Position numbers and translations under genes: made by a program. DNA of 64,000 nucleotides, taken from NCBI RefSeq assembly GCF_029852145.1, contig NC_079979.1, positions 20,874,803 to 20,938,802 on the forward strand. Direction: 5' to 3'. How positions within the stretch are numbered: position 1 is the stretch's first letter; each line of letters starts with the position of its first letter. Source of the stretch: Microplitis mediator (taxonomy: Eukaryota; Arthropoda; Insecta; Hymenoptera; Braconidae). Positions 55,130-64,000 of this stretch are shown here, in pieces. The notes beneath the pieces were generated by a model. That model worked only from the letters and a program-made list of their open reading frames with translations, ran no database searches and had not been told where the DNA came from.

Positions 55130-56870
55130 ATATATAAATATATATATCCTTCTATATATATATATATCCTTCTACATATATTCACAATTTGTAGGTAGTA
55201 CAAGAACTGAAAAATAATTTTTGGTTGCCAGTATACCTGTAGTCGTTGCACTGATCAGTCGATAGTTTTGTGATAAATTATTTCTCAAGTGAATTAAATT
55301 ATTAACCATGGGACGTGATTCTAGAAAGGTTTCAAGAGAACTTCGGAGTTCTGAAAAAATTAATAAGTCACGTTCAGTCAAAAGAAAGAATGTTTTTAAT
55401 CCGAAAACAGCCGAACGTGATGAAAGTATTCAGAGTACATCTTCTAAAAAATTAAAACAAAACACTGAAGATGATGTACCTGAAGACAGCAGTACTGAAT
55501 TTCGAATAATAAATTTTATTCAGGTATTCACTGCAATTTCTGCTCTTATAAAATGTAAAAAATGTGATGGAAATGTAGTGTTTCAAACAGCAAGTACACG
55601 TGGGCTGGGATTCAAAATTGTAGTTGCATGTAATAACTGTGGAAATGAATATATTCCTTCCTGTTGAAAATATGAAATCTGCTATAATGGCAACCTTTTA
55701 TCACTACGGCTCGAGTGATGAAAAACCGAATCATGATATGTGTCCAAAAGGCGAAGAATCTTGGTGCTCTTACCAGCGCGCTGAAGCAAGAGGAGAGCTT
55801 GATACCTTTTCTCACGATTATTCTCCTTTACCTTCTGATGTTTTAAAAGCTATCAAGCCTATATACGAAGATCTTAGTAATGAAAATTTACTTTCAAGAT
55901 GTGTAGGTGGATTCAATCAGAATAATAATGAAAGCTTTAACCAACTAGTATGGAAAATATGCCCAAAAACGGTAAATACTAGTTTTACTATCGTACAAAT
56001 AGCTGCATACGTTGCTATGTGTATATTTAATGAGGGTATAAATTCATTATTAGTCTTGATGAATACACTAGGACTTAATTGTGGGCCTAATTCTCATCGG
56101 TATGCAGAAAGAATGGATGCTGCACGTATCAAAGTAGCAGATAAGCGCGCTAATGATAACACCCGAGAAGGTCGATTGCAACGTAGGCACCAGCAAATCG
56201 ATATTTTGGAAGCTGCTATGTCGGCTGAAGAGCTATTATATGGTCCAGGAATAGATGACTCAGTGTAAGTTATTAAATAATTCTTATAATTCGACATAAA
56301 TCCATAGCAAAACTTTAAATGCGTTTTTCTCAAAACTATGTTTTCTGAACTGGTGATCACTGTAACTTAAAAACTGCTCGGTAGATTTCAATAAAATTTA
56401 TTGTACTTTTGAAATACATTAAAAACTCGTGCCTGATCGAAGGATTTTTTTTTTTTTCAAAAATTTCGATTTTTTTTTAACAATAAACTGTCGGTTTTTT
56501 TCTCGAAAATTTGAAAAAAATTTCCTGAGGCCGCCATTTTGTTAATTTCGAAAAAAAAAAAAAAAGCTTCGATCAGGCACAAGATTATCTATTAATAAAA
56601 CTAATTTTTCTTGTCCGATTGATTTTAGATGAATCTCCAAGGACTTATGATGATCACCGCAAAGGACTTCGGGAGGAACGGGCTCTACAAAAACAGCGAT
56701 AACTTTTTGAATTATTAATTTTTTTTTTTGAAATTTTCGTGAAGTCAAATCGAAACGTGTTCTAATAAAGCTATGTTTTTATTTTTGTCAAATAAAGTAA
56801 TTAACTACAAAAAAAAAATTATTGAAAATCATCATTTTTTCATACCCCTGAGTACCCCTAACCCCTTAAA
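54828..56870 (+). mobile_element. internally deleted Mutator-like (Phantom-type) DNA transposon
   Basis: The ends are inverted repeats of about 23 bases: TTTAAGGGGTTAGGGGTA at 54828 and its complement finishing at 56870, with a single mismatch over the repeat. Between them lie two pieces of a Mutator-like transposase on the plus strand, listed separately. The sub-terminal sequence, with runs of T and short degenerate repeats, is present on both sides. At 2043 bases the element lacks most of its catalytic core and cannot encode an active enzyme. A target-site duplication is not obvious. An (AT)n run at 55090-55128 lies inside the left arm. Confidence 0.85.
55308..56268 (+). pseudogene. broken Mutator-like transposase: N-terminal and C-terminal pieces, catalytic core missing
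   Basis: An ATG at 55308 opens MGRDSRKVSRELRSSEKINK, a basic start typical of these transposases, then a zinc-ribbon-like region with CKKCDGNV and CNNCGNEYIPSC, and stops at 55667. The next frame, readable from about 55660, carries the C-terminal part: AIMATFYHYGSSDEKPNHDM, SYQRAEARGELDTF, YSPLPSDVLKAIKPIYEDLS, RCVGGFNQNNNESFNQLVWK and the tail REGRLQRRHQQIDILEAAMS ending IDDSV at 56268. In intact relatives several hundred residues with the DDE centre separate these pieces. The junction near 55655-55675 is both a deletion and a frame change, so the gene is dead. Confidence 0.85.
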
Positions 56871-57649
56871 ATTTGATCATTATCTTGTATATCAGTCAAC
56901 TAGAAAATGAGTAAATATATTAATCATTAATAATAATAATAATAATAATATACTCTTAACGACTTTCAACAACGACAAAACCGAAAAAAGTTATGGAAAT
57001 ATTTATTTTTTTTCTTGTAAAAGGGCAAAGAAAATAACAAACGATGGAAACTTTGGCTTAAAGATATTTTCTTATTAATACATGCATTATCAAAAATAAT
57101 CATGCAACGAAAAATATTAACATGTATTTATAAACGTATATATTTTAGCATATAATTTGTAGTTATTATATATAGTAATTATTTTAAATTCAAGGCTACG
57201 TTTAGTTTTACAAAAGATTGTGGTTAAATTTTTTTTCATCAGGTCAAGGCTGTAAATAATCATGTTTGATGAAATGAGAAAGAATATATATATAGGGTAT
57301 GATAAAACGACCTTGAGTATAGTCGTACTATATACATACATATATGTATATGTATATAGGAAATTGGGAATAAATATTTAGTTAAATGTCGGTAGAAAAA
57401 AGAAAAGATCATATCATCACTTACCAAAATAAAATTTTACTAGATAATGACGATAAACTGATTATATGAGATAAAATTTTTTTTAAATTAAAAAAATAAT
57501 TAAGTTTTTATGTCTAATTTTTAATTTTATTGTATATGTATTATTAAATGTTTTAAAATTATTTTCCATATTATTATAATAAATAATATGCGGATCAACA
57601 TAATTTTATACCTTAATAAAACAGCGATACTCGTGTGTTTCAATCCAAT

Positions 57650-58570
57650 TAACTAGCAGCATCAGTCTCTATATTTATTTTTAAATAATCAAGATATCTC
57701 TTTAACTAATGAACCGATTTTGATTTTCGAGGTGAAAATTGATGCGTTTTATCGAATTCTGGAGCTGATTAACATTTTGAAAACGTTTGATTCGGAATAA
57801 CCAATCACAATAAAAATGTTTTTTGTTCGTTATGATGTACTCTAGTAGAAAAAGTCCTAAGATTATTTTATTTTTTGAGTCCAGACCCATATCAGGATAA
57901 ATTTGAAAAAATTAAGATAAATGAGGATAAGGCTGTTCATGATTTACAATGAAGAGTGGCCTGTAACTTTGATCCTGTTGGGAATAACCCAGCACAACGT
58001 TTTTTGTACATTATGATGTCCTCTAGTAGGAGAAACCCTAAAAAGCATCCACAGAGACATGTGTCTGGTCATCTCGATGTCATGTCAAAAATGACGTTCT
58101 CGAGAAAATCGATTTAAAGTTTTTTGTACTCAAACATCCAAAATTAAGCATCATATAAAAGGTATAATTTTTTATACTTACACAGAATCATCAATGTCAG
58201 CTTCGTACAGTGAAAAACTGTCATTCAGGATGTTCAATGCATCTTTTCGCTCTTGCCTGCGTTGGATTCTACCCTCTTTACTTGTACGTGTAGCTTCTTC
58301 GTCTGCTCTAGTTATATTCGTACTTTGTCAGGGTTGGTCACTTGAAACGCTGTCTACTCGTTATTTTTAATCCGATTTACTTGAAATTTTGAGATAATAT
58401 TCTTGAGATGTTGTACATTCAGAAAAAAAAATGGAAAAAACTTTTTTAAAACATTACCCCCTCCCATTAGGAACGAAATACGAACCGATCGCTACCGATG
58501 ACCGCTGTGATAACCAACCCCTGAGACAATCTTATTCGGTCTCCCCTACAACTAACGTGATGGCTGTCTA
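57650..58570 (-). mobile_element. decayed relative of the Mutator-like element
   Basis: On the minus strand 58317-58178 reads TRADEEATRTSKEGRIQRRQ, then ERKDALNILNDSF and ends EADIDDSV before TAA. This corresponds position by position to the C-terminal tail of the transposase at 56268 but is clearly diverged, so it is a second family member. Nearby are two imperfect copies of a unit of about 60 bases at 57793-57861 and 57980-58040, sharing tatgatgt and ctctagtag. A less AT-rich block continues to 58570. No intact frame and no clear terminal repeats were found. Confidence 0.6.
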
Positions 58571-59170
58571 AAGATTATTTATTTTTATTAATTAAATAAA
58601 TTATTTTTATTATTATTACAAGATTTTTACAAAAAATTATAAATTTTAATTACATGCGCAAATAATTTGCTATCGCTACTATCTACTATTATAATAATGG
58701 TTCCCTCTCTCTTTTATTTATTTATTTATTTATTTATTTATTTTTTTTTTTTGACATGATCCTAATTCTGTGTGTGTATGTTATTTGTATTTGATTGGTG
58801 TTGTAATTGTATATAAAAGCATTAACTTTTCTGGAATGATATTATGTATATATATTATGTACTTTTTTTCTGAGATCTCTGCAGTTATTAACTTTGAATT
58901 AAACTATTGATAATTGTTAATATTATGTTAACTTTCGTATAATTATTGAAATTACATAATCGTTTCTCTAAAAAGCAATGCGTTTTTTTTTTAAGTTGAT
59001 ATTATCGATTAATAATTTATTATTATCTTCATGTTATCAATGATAATTTGACAATGAGTGTCGTCAGGTATCATTATTAATAGAAAATTTTTGAGTGTAC
59101 CTAATTGTTGTTGTCAGTTGTTGTATTAAAGTAATAATTATTCGTTATGTTTAGTATATTTTTTTTATTG
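58571..59170. other. AT-rich spacer, probably includes the 3' untranslated region of the octopamine receptor
   Basis: A TTTA repeat run lies at about 58713-58741. No coding region is visible. Confidence 0.5.
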
Positions 59171-59176
59171 TTTGGG

Positions 59177-61758
59177 CTACACAAATTGTAAAGGTGTTTT
59201 CCAACATCCAGCACAGCACGGCAAAGCACTTTTTAATGTATCTTTGAATGCTTCCCGAAAGTCACGATTAAAGTATGCGTATATAAGAGGATTTAAAGCA
59301 CTATTAAAGTAACCAATCCAAAATAGAACTGAAACTACAGCATCAGGACAGTCGCATACTTCACCACATAGTGCGGTTATTAAATACCTAGAAAAACAAC
59401 ATAAACAGTGAGAAAAAAAAAAAATAAATAATATTTTATTACAATAAAAAAATCGTAATTCAAAAAATTATTATTAATTAGCAATGATAATAATCATGTT
59501 ATCAAATTTAATAACTCTTTTTTTTATTATTTGCCATAAGGTTTATCACTTTGATGAAATAATTATTGTCAATAGAATTATATTATTAGAAAAAATATAA
59601 TCATTAACTAAAAAAATTAATTTTTGTTTTTTTAAATTATTAAAATTTAATACACTACAATAGTTGATAAAAATTGTAATAATACTTGCCAAAGGAAAAA
59701 AGGAAGCCAGCAAAGAAGAAATGCTCCCATAATTATGCCTAATGTTCGTGCAGCTTTGTGTTCAGCTCGCCAACTCTTAGTTTGCTGGCGTATTGCTGTA
59801 CCTGAAACAATTATAAGAATATATTGTTTATTATTAATATCTGAATCCTTCCAATATTATTTATATTTATCAAGCGTATAAATTATTAAAAGTTTTATAA
59901 ATTTATTGTTATAGAAAGTAAACTAAATGATTGACATTACCGTTGTCGTATTTTACATTTATTATTATATCGAATAAAAAATTATTTATAATTTAAAAAA
60001 AAAAAATTCAACATTAGTAATTATTAACTAACAGTAAGTATTAATTGATTAATTAGCAATGGAATAACATAATCAATAAGAGTGAGTAATATAAAAATAA
60101 TAATAATAATTATAATTATAATGACGTTAAGAAATATTGGATTCAGCACGCAGTCTCGTTCAAGTACTTTCTCGGTTACTATATGTACCGTATATTCCCA
60201 ATATCGAGCGTTGTAGCAACAGCAGCAAAAGAGGATGAGTGAATCCCGGATAGTTAGATAGGTGTATATTATCGGTGTTGGAGCCTGGATTGCGAGCGTT
60301 CACTGACCTATACTAACGGTACTTGGTATATCCTACGACTATTCAGTACTTTAACACTACGTTTAGTGTGTATTAAAAGTGACCCTACGACCTAACGCAT
60401 AATAGAACCCATTTCCTTCCCTTTTAAATTTAATTTTTATAATAAAATTTCATAAATTTTATTGTAATATATAAATTTTTATTTTTATATTTAAATGAAT
60501 CTCACCATTATCAGTATTGAGTTCAATAGCTGCTGCTGTTGCTGGTGTATTACACCAATTCTTAATATGAAAATCATCATTAGGTTCTAAAAGATATTGC
60601 TGACAAGTCCTTGAGTGGTGTCTAGACGTTGAGATTCGATGTAAATGAACATTATTAAGTAAAGTATTGTCGACTTAGTGCTTCTCTTTGTCTTATAGCT
60701 TCTTTATATATTTTATAGTACATAACTATCATCACGAAACCAGGAAGCCAGAATGACACTGAGGAACTTATCAGAGCAAATGGACGATTTACCACAAATA
60801 TACACACCTATATTAATGACAATAGAAATTTAAATAAAATAAAAGTTTATAGCTATCTCAAATAATTGATAATAATTTATTTAAAAATTTTAACAATTAA
60901 CTTAATTATATATTTTATGACATAATATAAAAAAATTTTTTTTATATTATGTTATGAACATATATAATTATAGTATAATATTATGTAGTATATACTCACC
61001 TCAGGATGTTTTTGAAGAAAATCCAAATGTTGTGATGTTGTGTACCATCCAAAAAAAATAGGTATAAAACTGATAAATGCAGGAAGTAACCAAGCACTGC
61101 TTAACATTGCTGTGACAGTAATATTTTTCATAATAGCTGGATATTCAAGAGGTCGAACAATTGCGTAATACCTATCAACACTAATACAACAAAGATGAAG
61201 AATAGAAGCAGTTGAAAAGTATACATCAAATGAGTTCCAAACGTTGCACATAAATCGACCAAAAAGCCATTTACCTCCTGATAATTCAACTGAGGCATTA
61301 AAAGTCATTGCACAAATAGCAACAAGTAAATCAGCAGCAGCTAAACTTACTACATAACGATTTGTCGGTACACGAAGTTTACGATGTCTTCTAACGCTTG
61401 CAATAACTAGTGCATTACCAAAAAGTGCTGTTATTATTATTAATATCATTAAAATACCTTTTATTACAACAAATAATGATAATAAATTATTATTATTATT
61501 ATCATCATCGGTATTATTATTTATATTATGATTATTATTATTTATTATATTTCGATTAATAAAATCTCTTGTTGTAATATTATCATTATCATTATTATTT
61601 TCTTTAATGTTTATATTATAATTATTGTCATATTTAATTACCACTTGATTAATAAAAGTAGTTTCTAAATAATCTATAATATTATCTGGATCTACATCAG
61701 AAAAGGTATTACTCCTGCTATCATAATTATGATGTGCTACCTCTTCATTGATGATTTT
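59177..61758 (-). CDS. beta-type octopamine receptor (class A GPCR), four exons, with an apparent frameshift in exon 2
   Basis: Minus-strand exons: about 61758-61000 (TM1-TM4), 60807-60506 (TM5 and loop 3), 59801-59690 (TM6) and 59387-59177 (TM7 and tail). Family marks: LFGNALVIASV in TM1, the amine-binding Asp in WNSFDVYFSTASILHL, DRYYAIVRPLEYP after TM3, LISSSVSFWLPG in TM5, KAARTLGIIMGAFLLCWLPF in TM6 and NSALNPLIYAYFNRDF in TM7. These fit Oct-beta-2/3 receptors, which couple to Gs and raise cAMP. The tail CCAGCW could be palmitoylated. Odd points: exon 2 is one base out of phase. Its first half reads to ALSR and then hits TAA, while the next frame is open (NTLLNNVHLHRIS) up to the donor, in the phase exon 3 needs. 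The intron after exon 3 starts with GC. The N-terminus has no ATG before TM1 in this frame, and an in-frame TAA lies at 61761-61759. Either the sequence has errors or the gene is damaged. Confidence 0.88.
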
Positions 61759-62040
61759 TTATTTTTTAACTCCATATGTAGTAATTGCTCTCGATAATCG
61801 TCTTTTATTTTCACCATCATCAAAATTATTATAATTATTATTATTTTTATTTGATGAATAAAAAATTTGATTAGGATAATAATATATTATCGATTTGTTT
61901 TTTTTAGCTGATGATGCAGAAATTTTTGTCAGTGGTGTTCTTATTCGATGGAAATGCACTACAACAACTTGGTGATACATTGCTTTATGAGTTAATTCAC
62001 TATTATAAAAATTTTTTATTAATGAAAAAGTCACAGCCAT
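61759..62040 (-). other. open frame in phase with the octopamine receptor N-terminus, separated from it by one stop codon
   Basis: An ATG at 62040 opens 93 codons (MAVTFSLIKNFYNSELTHK.., later TPLTKISASSAKKNK and an Asn run) ending at TAA 61761-61759. The same frame then continues without a break through the receptor's first exon to 61000. It may be the true receptor N-terminus interrupted by a nonsense codon or sequencing error in an A-rich tract (six A, T, six A), or simply upstream non-coding sequence. I do not recognise the peptide. Confidence 0.3.
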
Positions 62041-62099
62041 CAACAAATAAATGTCACTTTTATTTATTATTAAAATGATGCTAACGTATGATTGTTAAA

Positions 62100-64000
62100 A
62101 TTCATTTTATTTATACAGAACCAAAAGAAAATAAATAAATAAATATTACATATATTCCCTTTTTTAAAATCTCTCTCTCTTTTTCTCTTAATATATATCA
62201 TTTTTGTTGTAATAAATATTTTAATTTTTTGTTAAATTTATTAAAATATTTTTGCGCGACCTTGATACTATTGAATTATAAACAGTGTCCTTGATTAAAT
62301 ATAACTAGAAATTTAAGTTAAAATTAAGTTTTAAATATTTAATATTGTAATTAAAAAAATTTTATTTCGATAGATATTACAAAAATTATTATATAATATA
62401 TATTTTCTCTTTATCTTGAATTTTTATATTTATTTAGTTAAATAAAATGAATTAAGTAATTATTAAGTTTTTGAGATACACAAATGAAAAATATTTTAAC
62501 GATTGTAGTATTTATAATGTATTTTATTAATGAGATTTGAAAAAAAATGAAGAAAACAACATTACCATAAAAATTGATATTGTTGATATTGCAATGAAAA
62601 ATCATTATTGATTTGTTAATCTGTACTAAAATATTTATATCCCAGTAAAATGTAAAATAATTCATTCTATATTATTTGAATTTATAATTAATATATTTAA
62701 TCATTATTTATCATTATTGTTATTAGTAATGTTAATAAAGTCGCAAATTTTTTTATTTTATGAATGAAAAAATAAAATAATTATTTATTAATTCAACTAT
62801 TAGATAGAACAAGTATTTTCATATAATATATTAAGTATTACAAAGAGAGAAATAGAAAAAAGAGAGGGATAATAAATAAAAATTTTTAAATTTGATACAA
62901 ATAGATATCTAATTGAAACGATAGTGAATACAGTGGATAAAGATAATCAATAATGTTTTTAACGAAATAAATCTATTTATTGTTATTTATTTGTTTATTA
63001 AACTATTCGATTATTTGAAATAAAAAGTCAAGTATGAGTTAAAGAATAAGTAACATATATACATTTAATACACAGACGCATACACACATATATGTACACA
63101 ATCACACATTAGTCACACGGCGGGAAACGAGTAGTAGAAACATCGACGAATGATGCCGGCAGACTGAATGTCGGGACGTTTCACAGCGCTGTTGTTGTTC
63201 TAGTCGTTCTAGTAATGTATGCTAGTGATGCGCTGCAACTACAGTCATACAAAAAGATATAAAGATTAATAGAGTCGCCAGAATCTTAATATTTTGACAA
63301 TAAGTGATATTTTGTTTTTGTTTTTTATTTAATAACAATAATATAGTTGTATTCAAATTTTGATCTTTATTTATTTTTTATCGACAAATAAAAACATTAT
63401 ATTGTTAAAGTATTATATTTAAATATCAAAATTATTTAATTATTAATAACATCAATAATAAATTAATTATAGAGTTAATAGATTGAATGAAATAATCGTA
63501 TAATTATTCAAGAATTTGAATCTTAACTTGGCTACACTCGGTCTCTCACGTGTCAAGTTCGTCCTATGTCAATCGATACTGTACAAGTAGCCCGATTCCC
63601 TTGTGCCTGACCATGAGGGTCAATACAAGGTCAGATTTCTTTAAAGATATCTGTAGTTATGATTAAAATTATGAAATAAGTATAATAATATTATACATTT
63701 ATGCTACATTGTTGTTATACATTTTTATAACAATACGATGAAATATAAAATAGTAGAAAACCATATTATTCGATATTTTATAAACAAATCTACATATATA
63801 TGTATATGTAGTTAAGTTGACGTAATGGAAAATAGTATAGTAGATACGTCATCGTAAATCGATAAACACGGAGCGTATCGATGTAATACAATGTACGTTT
63901 AGTGTCATATTTCGAGTTATTTATCAGTATTGTCTGTTCTACATGATTCACGAAAATAATAACCATCTGTATCACAGAATTGAATAATAATAATCGGATA
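62100..64000. other. non-coding AT-rich region upstream of the octopamine receptor, two GC-richer patches
   Basis: No gene is visible. Patches at 63115-63260 and 63530-63650 are less AT-rich than the rest and contain a CACGTG E-box at about 63548. They could be the promoter or 5' exon of the octopamine receptor. This is inference. Confidence 0.35.

Noticed and set aside
55172..56748. Minus-strand frames across the Mutator-like element
   Set aside because: They are shadows of the plus-strand transposase pieces or of the terminal arms.
1..64000. tRNA, rRNA and CRISPR features
   Set aside because: I looked for cloverleaf-like GC-rich blocks and regularly spaced repeats and saw none; all regular repeats are microsatellites.

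Overview
The window is AT-rich nuclear DNA of an insect. Genes are split by many short introns with GT..AG borders, and the intergenic space is full of (AAT)n/(ATT)n, (AT)n and homopolymer runs. The encoded proteins are insect-type: a gustatory receptor, a torso-like MACPF protein, a beta-type octopamine receptor, DENND5, UBL3, TTC5 and MAK16. The composition and the Mutator-like transposon would suit a hymenopteran, perhaps a parasitoid wasp, but that is an inference. All gene names rest on recognising protein motifs by eye; no database search was run.

Layout. (1) 1-3.1 kb, minus strand: the 5' coding exons of a low-complexity, probably nuclear protein that leaves the window at base 1. (2) 5.5-7.1 kb, plus strand: a complete four-exon gustatory receptor (415 aa). 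(3) 7.1-17.8 kb: a long stretch without a recognisable gene, with one small GC-rich island near 10.4 kb. (4) 17.8-28.3 kb, minus strand: a complete DENND5 (Rab6-interacting protein 1) gene of at least 13 coding exons, with two probable optional exons and a transposon-like insert in its 4.8 kb first intron. (5) 30.1-31.5 kb, plus strand: MAK16, divergent from DENND5. (6) 37.0-44.5 kb, minus strand: UBL3, four small exons with a 6.5 kb first intron. (7) 46.3-48.2 kb, plus strand: TTC5, divergent from UBL3 and convergent with torso-like. (8) 48.8-49.9 kb, minus strand: torso-like, with a possible distal non-coding exon near 53.9 kb. (9) 54.8-58.6 kb: an internally deleted Mutator-like transposon with clear terminal inverted repeats, then a decayed relative. 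(10) 59.2-62.0 kb, minus strand: a beta-type octopamine receptor gene.

The genes do not form one pathway. DENND5 acts in Rab-dependent membrane traffic, MAK16 in 60S ribosome assembly, UBL3 as a prenylated ubiquitin-fold protein that sorts cargo to vesicles, TTC5 as a TPR/OB-fold cofactor, torso-like in terminal patterning and growth signalling, and the two receptors in chemosensation and aminergic signalling. The observations most worth a second look are the apparent frameshift and upstream in-frame stop in the otherwise well-conserved octopamine receptor, its GC-AG intron, the predicted 9-base micro-exon and 108-base cassette exon of DENND5, and the deleted Mutator-like element.
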